A DNA stretch of 64,000 nt from Lancefieldella sp. Marseille-Q7238 (GCF_949152215.1 NZ_OX424407.1:350530-414529), one strand, 5' to 3'; positions 45,633 through 55,221 are shown, counted from the stretch's first letter. Numbers and translations are program-made. The notes: generated from the sequence alone by a model not told the origin.

Positions 45633-47577
45633 GCAGACTCAAGCGCAGGAGGCGCAGACAGAACAGAAAAGCGACGCCGCTCCACAGCCTCGAAAAAAAG
45701 GTTCTATGGGCAAGATTATCGGCCGCACCATGAAGATGCTGTGGCAGTTCTACCCCATCCTTCTTCCCGTTGCTCTTGGCACGGCCGTTGTCCAGGCGAT
45801 CATGCAGTCGGTGCCCAATATCTTCCTTGAGCGCATCCTCACCATCATTGAGCAGTATATCGGTGCGGCGGACTGGAGCGGCGCTCAGCCGGTTATTTTT
45901 TCCAACGTCGCGCTTCTCGCCTCTATGTACGTCATCAGCCTCATATGCAACGTCATCTCCACGCAGGGCATGGCCATCGTCACGCAGGGCGCGCTCCAGA
46001 AATTCCGCTACAGAATGTTCGACCACATGCAGGACTTGCCCATCAGCTATTTTGATTCCCATCTCAACGGCGATATCATGAGCTACTACACCAACGACAT
46101 CGACGCTATGCGCCAGATGATTGGTATCAGCCTGCCGCAGCTGCTCTTTACCTTCATTATGCTGCTTGCCGTTATGATTATCATGTTCTACTACAGCATC
46201 CCCATGGCGCTCATCATCATCCTTGGCTCTGCTGTGATGGTAGGACTCACTCGCTTTCTGGGCGGCCGCTCCGCACGCAACTTTATGATGCAGCAAAAGA
46301 CTACCGCCGACGTTGAAGGCCATATCCAGGAGATTATGAATGGCGAAAAAGTCGTCAAGGTCTTCAGCCATGAAAAGGAAACGGAAGCCTCCTTCGACGC
46401 CATCAATGATGAGCTCATGGCCCGCTCCCGTGACGCGAACGCCTATTCCAACACGCTGATGCCTGTGCTGAACAACATCGGAAACCTGCTGTATGTCATC
46501 GTTGCTATCGCCGCGGGCATTATGATTTCGACAAACTTCCAGAACGTTTCTTTTTCCGGAATGGCGCTCAACATCGCGGTAGCTGTCCCCTTCCTCAACA
46601 TGACGCGACAGTTTTCCGCGCAGATCGGTCAGATTTCCGGACAGATTAACTCCGTTGTCATGGGCGTAGCCGGCGCCGGCCGCATTTTCGAGCTTCTGGA
46701 CGAGCCTGTCGAGAAGGACGAAGGCTATGTCACGTTGGTGAACTCCGAGATGGTTGACGGCGAGATTCAAGAAGCCGAGTACCGTACCGGCTATTGGGCC
46801 TGGAAGCATCCTCACAAAGACGGCACCGTTACCTATACGCCGCTCAAAGGCGATGTGCGCCTCTTTGACGTCGACTTCGCCTACGTACCTGGAAATACAG
46901 TCCTTCACGACATTTCACTCTATGCGAAACCGGGCCAGAAGGTCGCCTTCGTTGGCGCAACCGGCGCGGGAAAGACTACCATCACCAACCTGCTGAACCG
47001 CTTCTACGATATTGAAGACGGTAAGATCCGCTACGATGGCATCAACATCAATAAGATCAAGAAGAGCTCGTTGAGACGTGCGCTCGGCGTGGTGCTGCAG
47101 GACGTGAATCTCTTTACCGGCACGGTTATGGACAATATCCGTTATGGCCGTCTGAACGCTACTGACGAGGATTGCGTTCGCGCCGCCAAACTCGCCGGCG
47201 CCGATGACTTTATCAGGCGCCTGCCCGACGGCTATCATACGATGCTCAAAGACAACGGCTCGGCGCTTTCGCAGGGTCAGCGCCAGCTTATCTCCATCGC
47301 CCGCGCAGCCGTCGCTGATCCTCCCGTCATGATTTTGGATGAAGCTACTTCCAGTATCGACACGCGCACCGAAGCCATCGTCCAGCGAGGTATGGACGCG
47401 CTCATGTACGACCGCACCACCTTTGTTATCGCACACCGCCTGTCCACGGTTCGTAACTCAAACGTTATCGTCGTTCTTGACCACGGCCGTATCATTGAGC
47501 GCGGAACCCACGAGGAACTTCTCGCCAAGCGAGGAACCTACTACCAGCTCTATACTGGCGCCTTTGAGCTTGAGTAG
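45625..47577 (+). CDS. Heterodimeric ABC exporter, catalytic subunit
   Basis: 650 residues with a six-helix membrane domain and an ATPase domain: Walker A GATGAGKTT, Walker B with catalytic Glu (MILDEATSSID) and His (VIAHRLSTV) all intact, but the signature is LSQGQ instead of LSGGQ. Together with the partner this yields one consensus and one degenerate ATP site. There is a roughly 40-residue insert between membrane and ATPase domains (about 370-410, EAEYRTGYWAWKHPH). ATG 45625 has AGGAGG upstream and overlaps the previous gene by 8 nt. Substrate unknown, probably a drug or lipid. Confidence 0.9.
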   Translation: MSKQTQAQEAQTEQKSDAAPQPRKKGSMGKIIGRTMKMLWQFYPILLPVALGTAVVQAIMQSVPNIFLERILTIIEQYIGAADWSGAQPVIFSNVALLASMYVISLICNVISTQGMAIVTQGALQKFRYRMFDHMQDLPISYFDSHLNGDIMSYYTNDIDAMRQMIGISLPQLLFTFIMLLAVMIIMFYYSIPMALIIILGSAVMVGLTRFLGGRSARNFMMQQKTTADVEGHIQEIMNGEKVVKVFSHEKETEASFDAINDELMARSRDANAYSNTLMPVLNNIGNLLYVIVAIAAGIMISTNFQNVSFSGMALNIAVAVPFLNMTRQFSAQIGQISGQINSVVMGVAGAGRIFELLDEPVEKDEGYVTLVNSEMVDGEIQEAEYRTGYWAWKHPHKDGTVTYTPLKGDVRLFDVDFAYVPGNTVLHDISLYAKPGQKVAFVGATGAGKTTITNLLNRFYDIEDGKIRYDGININKIKKSSLRRALGVVLQDVNLFTGTVMDNIRYGRLNATDEDCVRAAKLAGADDFIRRLPDGYHTMLKDNGSALSQGQRQLISIARAAVADPPVMILDEATSSIDTRTEAIVQRGMDALMYDRTTFVIAHRLSTVRNSNVIVVLDHGRIIERGTHEELLAKRGTYYQLYTGAFELE

Positions 47578-47610
47578 GACGTCTTTGTCCTTGTCTTACG
47601 CGACGATAAA

Positions 47611-47643
47611 CACGCCACGGCTTGTACTACAGGCCGTGGCGTG
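47611..47643. terminator. Strong hairpin between convergent genes
   Basis: CACGCCACGGC (47611-47621) pairs perfectly with GCCGTGGCGTG (47633-47643) around an 11-nt loop. No long T-run follows, so it is a terminator-like or mRNA-protecting hairpin for the ABC operon and the HAD gene. Confidence 0.6.
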
Positions 47644-47651
47644 CTTTGCGC

Positions 47652-48362
47652 TCAGGCACCGAGAAGCACGTGGTGCAGCTCGGGAACGTTGTCAACGATT
47701 GCAGCCGCTCCATGATCAATAAGCTCCTGCTTAACCGTGGTATTCCCATAGAGAACTCCCACACAGGGCACGTCATTCGGACGAGCCGCGTCGATGTCAT
47801 ACATGCGATCACCCACCATAACCGCATGTTCAGTATCCACCTGCAGTTTATTCATGACGTCAGCAATCGCCTGAACCTTTGTGGATTCCGCTTCGTCACG
47901 CCGACCCACGCAGGCGTCCAAAACGCCTTCAAGACGGTTGTCTTTGACACCGCGCAGCACCAGGTCCTGCTTCTTAGAACTTGCGATGGCCACAAGCTTC
48001 CCCGCACGCTTGAGGTCATCCAAAAGAGGATAAATACCTTCAAACAAAGGCCACGTTCCCTCAACGGCATAAATTTCACGATAGCGTTTGGTGACCGCCT
48101 CTGCCTGTGCGCGATTCATGCCGTAAACCATTTCAAACGCGTAAGGAAACGGCGGTCCTACAATACGACGAATATCGCCCATTTCCTCTTCAGTCATGCC
48201 AATTTCCGTAAATACTTTCCGAGCGGTCTGCGTAATGCCAGGCATGGTATCGGCAAGCGTGCCGTCAAAATCAAAAATAACGAGGTCTCGATTGGCAAGA
48301 TCATCAAGAACCTGCCGATATTGCGCGCCTTTTGCAGCGATACGTGGAACAGTGATTGCCAT
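47652..48362 (-). CDS. HAD hydrolase, phosphoglycolate phosphatase-like
   Basis: 236 residues from ATG 48362 (AGGATA upstream). Motif I FDFDGTLADT, motif II AIASSKK, motif III and IV in the VGDRMYDIDAA segment. The helical cap lies between motif I and II (about 60-115). It dephosphorylates a small phosphometabolite, not identified. The N-terminal 30 residues precede motif I and are unusual. Confidence 0.88.
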   Translation of the reverse strand: MAITVPRIAAKGAQYRQVLDDLANRDLVIFDFDGTLADTMPGITQTARKVFTEIGMTEEEMGDIRRIVGPPFPYAFEMVYGMNRAQAEAVTKRYREIYAVEGTWPLFEGIYPLLDDLKRAGKLVAIASSKKQDLVLRGVKDNRLEGVLDACVGRRDEAESTKVQAIADVMNKLQVDTEHAVMVGDRMYDIDAARPNDVPCVGVLYGNTTVKQELIDHGAAAIVDNVPELHHVLLGA

Positions 48363-48603
48363 AAAGATATCCTTACGCCAAACGAATGCAGTACAACATT
48401 GCAGTACCACATATTCCCCTCGTCTATCTATAACATTCAACATAATAGACGCGATGCCTTGTTACGCAAAGCATTTTTCGCTGAGCTTCCGCGAATTTTC
48501 GCTGAGCGCGCTGACCGGTTACCGACAAAAACAAGCCTTTTGACCGTACGGGGTATATAGTTACCAAAAGGTGAATCATTATGCCACCGGTTGGAGGTGT
48601 ATC
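48363..48603. other. Divergent intergenic region
   Basis: 241 bp between the HAD gene and the large unknown gene. It contains a direct repeat TTTTCGCTGAG at about 48475 and 48494 and a PuATATA-rich stretch near 48550; no clear promoter with proper spacing was found. GGAGG at 48592-48597 is the ribosome site of the next gene. Confidence 0.5.
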
Positions 48604-50880
48604 GTGGCTCACCTTGAAAACGACCCGGAAGCCAAGCAGCCCGGTCGTAACCGCTTAGGAAAGCTGTTCTCTTCACTCGTCGACGGAGATACGCTCCCCG
48701 ATGTGGTGTCTTTGTATGCTGAAAAAAACGAGGGCGCTTCTCATCTTCTCTTTAATCAAAAACGTTCAAAACTTGATATAGAGGACCTGTCGAAAAAACT
48801 CGCCCTTGCCCAACATCCCCTTGAGGTATTGCAGACATTTGTCAGAGACGCGTTGACGCATGCCTCAGACGAAACCACTCCGACAAGCGCCGATGCCGCC
48901 GACGCGCTGAAACCCAGCGACTACAAGCTGCATCTGACCAAGCGGCTGCAAGAGGCCGGGATTAACGTCGCCGACGCGCATCTTGCGAAGATACGCATCA
49001 TCCGCTTGCGCACCAGCGGGCTCTTCTACATCAGAACGACAGCCTCATCCTACCCATATCTCACTCGCTTGCGTCTCCTTGAGATAGAAAGCGCTCTAAA
49101 CATCGCTCTTCTCGCCAATCATTATTTCTTGGATGCGAATATGGTGAGTAAGGATGACCTGCTTCTGTTTGAGCGCAACGTGCTGCGCTCAATCACCTCG
49201 CAGGCTCCCGCCAGTGCAGCTCGTTCGCAAAACGGAACTCGTGACGGCGAGTGGATTGTCAGAAAGGCAATCTCTCTTGCCATCGAGAATCTGCGCCTGC
49301 CCTACCGCTTGGAGCTGGACTTCCGCACCAATGTCCATGCTGGAAGAGCAGCGTTTCGCATTAAGCTGATACCGCCAGAAGTGTTTCCAAAAACACACTA
49401 CCAGCCCAAGACCGGTGAGATGGCTTCGACCGAAGATGTTCTCAAACGCGCCGCCACCGACTACAACACGCGTCTCGGCATCCTTGTGACAGCATCCGCG
49501 TTTAACAGCTCACAGACTATTCGTGACGTCTGGATAGAAGGCATCACAGAAGATCCCGTTAAACACTGTTGTTTGTACACGGCGCATATCACAAGAAATC
49601 AGTTTGAAGACGTCCGGCTTACCGATATCTCGAATCCGGTTGAGCTTCTTTTGTCGTGGGGCGCGTCAATCAACAGCCAGGAAAACATTTTGTCCCCTGT
49701 CAAACCCAGCTTCAGCCTCGAGGACGAACGTTTTTGCCCTCCCAGCCGATACGACACCATCGAGGATTCCACCAAGTCACTTGCAAGCGAGGCGGCGCGC
49801 GCCCTCGGAACCACTCAGGTCTCGGGGCTTTCTATCGACGAGGGGGAACATCGAGAGGTTATAGCCACCGAAATTCTGCGCAATCTTTCTTCCTCCACTG
49901 AAGAAAACGTACGCATGATTTTGTCCCTCACCGCGCAAGACAAAGACTCTACCGTCCGTACCGCCGGCGAGCGCATCGTCGCCCGTCTCATCGATGGCAC
50001 GCTCTCGGAAAGCGATATGGAAGCTGTCGGCGCAGAATTCGTTAACGGAGGCACGCTTCAGGCAGCCGTCACACAGGCTCGCGCCCTTATCGCCCAAAAG
50101 GATTTCGCTGATGCCGAGAAGTGCCTCCTCTTGGCGCTCAATGACATCGACGCCACACTAACCTACGCCGACAATGAAACGACCTGCTGGCGAGTCTTTA
50201 CTAGTTATGTCGACCGCGTGCTCTACAACCGTCTTCTCGATACGCGGACACGCACGACAAAACTAGCTCCTACGGCCTACTTTGATGCCCACCTTCTGAC
50301 CTCCATCGCTGAGCTGCTGCAAGCAAAAACAAGTTCCGCCATCGCGCACGCTCGCCGAGCGGCAGAGGTAGCTCCTCTCAGCACCAGCGCACGCTTGCAC
50401 CTTGCGCACTGCCTCGAGGCAACCGGGCAGCTTGAAGAAGCCATTGAAGTGCTCAAAACGCTTCTTACGTACGCCCACGATCCTGAAGGCATCGGCTTTG
50501 GATACTACCGGATGGCGTTTTTTCAATGGCGCGTTCATAACTATGCCACCGCATCGGCCTGCTACCAATACGCCCTTCGTTTTCTGCCGGGCGCGATGTT
50601 TCTTATCAGTACAGAAATGCGTATCCTGGCAATACGGGAGCCGCACTTTTCAATTGAAGAGCTGACAGACGAGCAAATTCGCAGAACACTGGCAGGCACG
50701 CAGATACCCATAGCGCCGACTCCGGAAGTATCCGAAGTCTTTATGGAAGGCACCCGCGCGTCCCTTGACGCCGAGCTTTTTAGCGTTGCAAAAAGTTTTA
50801 TGACTAACCTCGGTATCATGACAAAAGATGATATCTACTACGACATGCTTCGTTCTATTGAAAGCGAGCCCGATCGCTGA
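48604..50880 (+). CDS. Large protein of unknown function with TPR-like C-terminus
   Basis: GTG 48604 with GGAGG 6 bp upstream; 758 residues, soluble, no signal peptide or membrane helix. The family was not recognised. The C-terminal third (about 480-660) has helical pairs resembling tetratricopeptide repeats (ALIAQKDFADAEKCLLLAL, then HARRAAEVAPLSTSARLHLA and LEEAIEVLKTLL). The middle is mixed alpha/beta. Likely a scaffold or regulatory protein, which is inference from the TPR-like pattern. It ends with a doubled stop region (GCTGACGAGA twice). Confidence 0.7.
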   Translation: MAHLENDPEAKQPGRNRLGKLFSSLVDGDTLPDVVSLYAEKNEGASHLLFNQKRSKLDIEDLSKKLALAQHPLEVLQTFVRDALTHASDETTPTSADAADALKPSDYKLHLTKRLQEAGINVADAHLAKIRIIRLRTSGLFYIRTTASSYPYLTRLRLLEIESALNIALLANHYFLDANMVSKDDLLLFERNVLRSITSQAPASAARSQNGTRDGEWIVRKAISLAIENLRLPYRLELDFRTNVHAGRAAFRIKLIPPEVFPKTHYQPKTGEMASTEDVLKRAATDYNTRLGILVTASAFNSSQTIRDVWIEGITEDPVKHCCLYTAHITRNQFEDVRLTDISNPVELLLSWGASINSQENILSPVKPSFSLEDERFCPPSRYDTIEDSTKSLASEAARALGTTQVSGLSIDEGEHREVIATEILRNLSSSTEENVRMILSLTAQDKDSTVRTAGERIVARLIDGTLSESDMEAVGAEFVNGGTLQAAVTQARALIAQKDFADAEKCLLLALNDIDATLTYADNETTCWRVFTSYVDRVLYNRLLDTRTRTTKLAPTAYFDAHLLTSIAELLQAKTSSAIAHARRAAEVAPLSTSARLHLAHCLEATGQLEEAIEVLKTLLTYAHDPEGIGFGYYRMAFFQWRVHNYATASACYQYALRFLPGAMFLISTEMRILAIREPHFSIEELTDEQIRRTLAGTQIPIAPTPEVSEVFMEGTRASLDAELFSVAKSFMTNLGIMTKDDIYYDMLRSIESEPDR

Positions 50881-50910
50881 CGAGAGCTGACGAGAATTTC
50901 TGTCCCTATA

Positions 50911-50941
50911 AAACACGGGGCGAGAAAATCTTCTCGCCCCG
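50911..50941. terminator. Bidirectional terminator built from two uptake-like words
   Basis: CGGGGCGAGAA (50917-50927) and TTCTCGCCCCG (50931-50941) form an 11-bp stem with a 3-4-nt loop, followed by TTT. One arm is an exact CTTCTCGCC (50930-50938), the other its inverted near-copy GGCGAGAAA (50919-50927). It serves the 758-residue gene and the convergent amidase gene. Confidence 0.8.
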
Positions 50942-50974
50942 TTTACATGCGCGTATACAGAGTATGCTGTTGCA

Positions 50975-53803
50975 CTACAGACGGTTGAGAATGGAAACCA
51001 ATCGGTCTCCGTAGCTTGAATCCATAGCCCACGTACCAGCAAGTTTTCCGATAGTTGTTGCAGGATTTGCCTTCTGCCTGTTGAGCAGCCAGTTACCAAA
51101 ACGCTTGTCAACAATGGCTGTTAAGGGATAGTTTCCCGTATAGACGCGAAGATGCTGTGACTGAGCGAGAAGCCCCTCAGAGACGCTGTCGTACGTATCG
51201 CCCGAAACACCGTTGCCTGTTGCGCCAAGACCGCCGAAGTTGCACTGCTCTACCTTGACGTCACCGCCGAACTTCAGATATCCCGTCTCAAGCATTGCCT
51301 GAGCGTAAAGAACCTCAGGTCTCACTCCTTCCGCAAGCGCTGCGTCCCATAGCTGATCAATAAAGGCTTCGGGCGTTGCTGCGCCCTTCGCAGCAAGCGC
51401 TTCCGGATAGGAGATTCCGCGAACGGCGAGCCCTGCTTTCAAATCCGCTACCAAGTCCGCCTTGGTAAGGGTCGCGCTCCCAAGGATCGAAACGTTCGTA
51501 GACCAGGCGCCCCGCGCCGGCTTGTTAGAAGGATCCTCTTGATTATTGTCATCATCATCTCCCGGCTTGGGATCCGAAGCGTCGTCCTCGGTTATCAGCT
51601 TGGCACCGGCATCCGAAGAGGTCCTCAGGTACCCGTTGCCATCAGCCCATACACGGCGTCCTGAAGGAAGCGTTACCCACTGGCTGGTTGCAAGGCCAAG
51701 CTGCTCATCAATCCAGTAAGGATATCCGTTGACCATAATCATGCCGAGGTCTGCGGGATGCAGAGGATTATGAGGATCAAAGTAGAAGACGCGACCCCAT
51801 TTTGTTGTCGCCCACCCTGAGGCAAGCGCACCGGAATCAGTTGCCCATGACCAGGTTCCTTCAGAGTTTTGCACCCATTCCTGACAGGCCATGCCGCTGT
51901 TCTCGTCAATGAGATAGGTCTTGTCACCGTCAGTAACCTGACCGAACTTAGCAGCGTTATGAGGAAGGGTTGGATCAAGGTAGAACCATCTGTCATTTGG
52001 CTTTGCCCAACCTGAAACAGCAATGCCTTCTGAGTTGAAGAGATGCCAGCCGTCAGCGTCTTTTACCCAGGTGTTCTTGCAGGCTACTCCATTGCTGTCA
52101 AAGTACATCCAACCGGCATCATACTTATGCCAACCGGGACTTGGCGAAGCGTCGTCCTCGGTTATCAGCTTGGCACCGGCATCCGAAGAGGTCCTCAGGT
52201 ACCCGTTGCCATCAGCCCATACACGGCGTCCTGAAGGAAGCGTTACCCACTGGCTGGTTGCAAGGCCAAGCTGCTCATCAATCCAGTAAGGATATCCGTT
52301 GACCATAATCATGCCGAGGTCTGCGGGATGCAGAGGATTATGAGGATCAAAGTAGAAGACGCGACCCCATTTTGTTGTCGCCCACCCTGAGGCAAGCGCA
52401 CCGGAATCAGTTGCCCATGACCAGGTTCCTTCAGAGTTTTGCACCCATTCCTGACAGGCCATGCCGCTGTTCTCGTCAATGAGATAGGTCTTGTCACCGT
52501 CAGTAACCTGACCGAACTTAGCAGCGTTATGAGGAAGGGTTGGATCAAGGTAGAACCATCTGTCATTTGGCTTTGCCCAACCTGAAACAGCAATGCCTTC
52601 TGAGTTGAAGAGATGCCAGCCGTCAGCGTCTTTTACCCAGGTGTTCTTGCAGGCTACTCCATTGCTGTCAAAGTACATCCAACCGGCATCATACTTATGC
52701 CAACCGGGACTTGGCGAAATAGAGGATGAGTCATAGTTAATCTGACGAGAAACACTCGAACCGTCAGATGACCTCGCAGTAATGTAGAGCGTATAGGTAC
52801 CTTTTGAAGGAGGCATAAAAGTACTTGACGTTTTTGTGGTGTTCTCAGCAAGGGTTACCCACGAACCGCCAGCTGGTTTGTAATAGTAGGAATAGGTCAT
52901 TCCCGTGCCGACACCTATCAGATGAGGACTCATGACAATCTGCCCCCTCGCATCCGTTGAGACGTCAACGCGGCTCATGCTCCACCATGTATCAGATGCA
53001 TAGAAATGATCCCAGATGCCCCACGCGTCCGCCCAACCGATGTAGTCGATAAACGACGGATCGGACAGCTTTGCCTCCATGGCCGGATTGGAAATGAATT
53101 CATGCTCGATAATAACGCCTAAGATACCTTGCTTGCGTGCATAGCGGATAATACCGAAATAATCGGACTCTTCGCCGGTATCGTAGGGACTTTCCGAGCC
53201 GTTTCCCTTGGTTGGCGCCGAATCCCAGCGTGTCGTAATACCCGCGCGCTTATTGAGTTCGCCGTTTATCGCTTTTGCAAGCGCCTGTCCGGCGGCATAG
53301 AGATCGCTGTTATACTGCGCTCTGCGAGGAACGAGCACCATAGATCCGACAGCATATGGACCGGCTGAGTTATAGTGCATCGAAACAATGGCGCAGCAGT
53401 TCGCGTCAACCGCCCTCTGGACGCGCTCCCGCAGTGAAGGATCCTCATGCTCTCCGCGAACAATAACGACCTGGATACCCCATTTTTCGAGATAGTACTT
53501 TGCGCGCATGGCAGTATTCCATGCCACATCTCCTTCACGCAGACCATTTGGGCCGATAGCACCCGGATCACGGCCAGCTGTGCCATCGCTGTGACCGGGG
53601 TCAATCGCAATGGGTCTTCCCGTTGCCCGAGCTGTTGCAATGGCGCTTTGCAGTGAATCTGACGTAACGAGATTACCCGATGAATCCATCGTGGTATAGG
53701 TTTCAGCCGCTGCTAATCGAGGCGCCCACAGACAGGTTACGACTAAAGCCAGCAGGACTGCCGCGCATAAACGCGTGACAACCGTGAACTTCGCTCGTTT
53801 CAT
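50975..53803 (-). CDS. Secreted N-acetylmuramoyl-L-alanine amidase with glucosaminidase domain and wall-binding repeats
   Basis: 942 residues. Signal peptide 1-33 (LCAAVLLALVVTCLWAPRLAAA). Amidase_3 domain about 55-265 with zinc ligands in IAIDPGHSDG, GLREGD and SMHYNS and a conserved IIEHEF. An Ig-like domain (about 275-360), then two identical 190-residue blocks of choline-binding-type repeats (about 364-553 and 554-743), and a C-terminal glucosaminidase (about 790-942, YAQAMLETGYLKFGG, NFGGLGATG). It would cut both the stem peptide bond and the glycan. CGGAGGA precedes the start. See the repeat entries for the inversion-prone copies. Confidence 0.9.
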   Translation of the reverse strand: MKRAKFTVVTRLCAAVLLALVVTCLWAPRLAAAETYTTMDSSGNLVTSDSLQSAIATARATGRPIAIDPGHSDGTAGRDPGAIGPNGLREGDVAWNTAMRAKYYLEKWGIQVVIVRGEHEDPSLRERVQRAVDANCCAIVSMHYNSAGPYAVGSMVLVPRRAQYNSDLYAAGQALAKAINGELNKRAGITTRWDSAPTKGNGSESPYDTGEESDYFGIIRYARKQGILGVIIEHEFISNPAMEAKLSDPSFIDYIGWADAWGIWDHFYASDTWWSMSRVDVSTDARGQIVMSPHLIGVGTGMTYSYYYKPAGGSWVTLAENTTKTSSTFMPPSKGTYTLYITARSSDGSSVSRQINYDSSSISPSPGWHKYDAGWMYFDSNGVACKNTWVKDADGWHLFNSEGIAVSGWAKPNDRWFYLDPTLPHNAAKFGQVTDGDKTYLIDENSGMACQEWVQNSEGTWSWATDSGALASGWATTKWGRVFYFDPHNPLHPADLGMIMVNGYPYWIDEQLGLATSQWVTLPSGRRVWADGNGYLRTSSDAGAKLITEDDASPSPGWHKYDAGWMYFDSNGVACKNTWVKDADGWHLFNSEGIAVSGWAKPNDRWFYLDPTLPHNAAKFGQVTDGDKTYLIDENSGMACQEWVQNSEGTWSWATDSGALASGWATTKWGRVFYFDPHNPLHPADLGMIMVNGYPYWIDEQLGLATSQWVTLPSGRRVWADGNGYLRTSSDAGAKLITEDDASDPKPGDDDDNNQEDPSNKPARGAWSTNVSILGSATLTKADLVADLKAGLAVRGISYPEALAAKGAATPEAFIDQLWDAALAEGVRPEVLYAQAMLETGYLKFGGDVKVEQCNFGGLGATGNGVSGDTYDSVSEGLLAQSQHLRVYTGNYPLTAIVDKRFGNWLLNRQKANPATTIGKLAGTWAMDSSYGDRLVSILNRL
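51576..52718 (-). repeat. 570-bp perfect tandem duplication in the amidase gene
   Basis: Two copies, starting at about 51576 and 52146, appear identical over the full 570-bp unit and a few bases beyond. The unit is in frame (190 residues). Within each copy, 51677-52079 and 52247-52649 are the 403-bp segment also found in the L,D-transpeptidase gene. Confidence 0.9.
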
Positions 53804-53920
53804 ATATCCTCCGTTTAGGGATGCGTAAAGCGTTTTTCTGTAAAATCAAGCAGTAGTTAATTTTACCTCATAACTCAAAATATACAAAGAAGGCACTCTC
53901 TGAAGGAAGGTTGTACTCGC

Positions 53921-54610
53921 ATGTATCCGACTTGTCAAAACTCGCTCTTTCCCCCGCGCTTCTCGGCAGCCATCTTTGACTTTGACGGGACGCTAGCCGC
54001 TACCACGCAGCTTTGGCAAAAAATCGACCGGGAGTTTTTTGAAGTGCGCAATATTCCCTACGATCACAACCTCAGCAAAAAGCTCTCTCCGCTCGGCTTT
54101 GCGGAAGGAGCTCACTGGGCGGTTGAGGCCTACAATCTAGACGAATCTCCTGAGCATGTCATTGCCGAATGGACCGCAAAGGGAAAAGCCGCTTATCAAC
54201 ATGACGTCGTGCTTCGTCCGGGCGCCGAGAAGTACATCCGGCTGCTGCGCAGTCTCGGTATCAAAACAGCGCTCGCAACGGTAAATGACGCTGATGTATT
54301 TGCCTCAATGGAGCCGCGCATTCCCTTTTTCGAGCTCTTTGACGTCATGGTTTTTGGCTCCGACGTCGGCAAGGGCAAGGATAAGCCCGATCTTTATCAA
54401 GATGTCCTTATCCGTCTCAATGCCACCGCGTGCAGCACGATTATCTTTGAAGACTTGCCTGTTGCGCTGAAGACTGCAAAAGCGCTGTCGCTTACAACCT
54501 GCGCCGTACAATCTGATGACCCCGCGCAAAATAAAAAACTGCTTACCGCCTATGCGGATTTCTTCATTGAATCATGGGAAGATCCTGAACTTCTGCCCAA
54601 AGATGCATAA
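53921..54610 (+). CDS. HAD-family hydrolase
   Basis: 229 residues with motif I FDFDGTLAAT, motif II ALATVND, KPDLYQDVLI and a FEDLPVALKTAK motif IV. A beta-phosphoglucomutase-type member with helical cap. It sits alone between the amidase and cspA. AAGGAAGG lies upstream. The stop is followed by two further GCGCATAA words (54623-54646), putting extra TAA codons in the same frame. Confidence 0.85.
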   Translation: MYPTCQNSLFPPRFSAAIFDFDGTLAATTQLWQKIDREFFEVRNIPYDHNLSKKLSPLGFAEGAHWAVEAYNLDESPEHVIAEWTAKGKAAYQHDVVLRPGAEKYIRLLRSLGIKTALATVNDADVFASMEPRIPFFELFDVMVFGSDVGKGKDKPDLYQDVLIRLNATACSTIIFEDLPVALKTAKALSLTTCAVQSDDPAQNKKLLTAYADFFIESWEDPELLPKDA

Positions 54611-54647
54611 CTGTTCGAAGGCGCATAACTGCCTAAAAGCGCATAAA

Positions 54648-54675
54648 AAAGAAGACCGCCGTAGCGGTCTTCTTT
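54648..54675. terminator. Bidirectional intrinsic terminator
   Basis: AAAGAAGACCGC (54648-54659), loop CGTA, GCGGTCTTCTTT (54664-54675), T-rich on both sides. It ends the HAD gene and cspA. Confidence 0.9.
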
Positions 54676-54702
54676 GTTTTCCGGTAACGTTTCGAGAGAT
54701 AC

Positions 54703-54906
54703 TTAAATCTTGTGGACGCTGGAAGCCTGAAGCTTGCCGTTCTGACCGGTTGTAATCTCAAACTCAACCGGCTGACCCTCATCGAGAGTCTTAAAGCCGT
54801 CCATCTCAATCTCGGAATAGTGAACGAACAAGTCGTCGCCGTCCTCGCGAGAGATGAATCCGTAACCCTTATCCGGATTGAACCATTTAACAGTACCCTG
54901 AGCCAT
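54703..54906 (-). CDS. cspA: Cold shock protein
   Basis: 67 residues from ATG 54906: [18 protein letters not shown], with RNP1 (KGYGFI) and RNP2 (DLFVHYSEI), the standard single OB-fold RNA chaperone. GAAAGG precedes the start. The leader on this strand contains an 18-bp palindrome at 54923-54940. Confidence 0.95.
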   Translation of the reverse strand: MAQGTVKWFNPDKGYGFISREDGDDLFVHYSEIEMDGFKTLDEGQPVEFEITTGQNGKLQASSVHKI

Positions 54907-55221
54907 TTCGTGCCTTTCTTTCTTTGTCCCGCGGGACAAACGCTGCGCTTACGCGCGATACCCGTGGCTAACACCACAAGGAATATAATAACCTTAACGA
55001 ACGCATATTTGCTCGAGAAACCGCTAACAGCGCAAAATGCATCGACGAACGGCATATTCTCTTCGTGAACCTCAATGAGAGCCATTCACCCTATAATAAA
55101 AGACGTCTTTATGTATTTTCTCGAACCTTACTTTTCATGCTGTACTGCCTTTATGCATGTTGTACTATCTCCATGCGAGCATGCCTGGTCGCAGCAAATA
55201 CGCAGAGTTGATTGGAGCACT
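54907..55221. other. Divergent regulatory region of cspA and the L,D-transpeptidase gene
   Basis: 315 bp without a gene. It contains a perfect 18-bp palindrome TTTGTCCCGCGGGACAAA (54923-54940), 17 bp before the cspA start and just upstream of its ribosome site. On the minus strand a TTATTATATT run (about 54979-54990) is the likely -10 region of cspA. Toward the transpeptidase a 20-bp direct repeat CATGYTGTACT occurs at 55138 and 55158. No -35/-10 pair with correct spacing was found for the plus strand. Confidence 0.6.

Noticed and set aside
45532..46908. Long open frame on the minus strand opposite the ABC exporter genes
   Set aside because: It spans two clear exporter genes, has no family features and reflects codon bias on the opposite strand.
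55075..55221. N-terminal extension of the L,D-transpeptidase to 55075
   Set aside because: It would place non-hydrophobic residues before a clear signal peptide, and the ATG at 55222 has a ribosome site.
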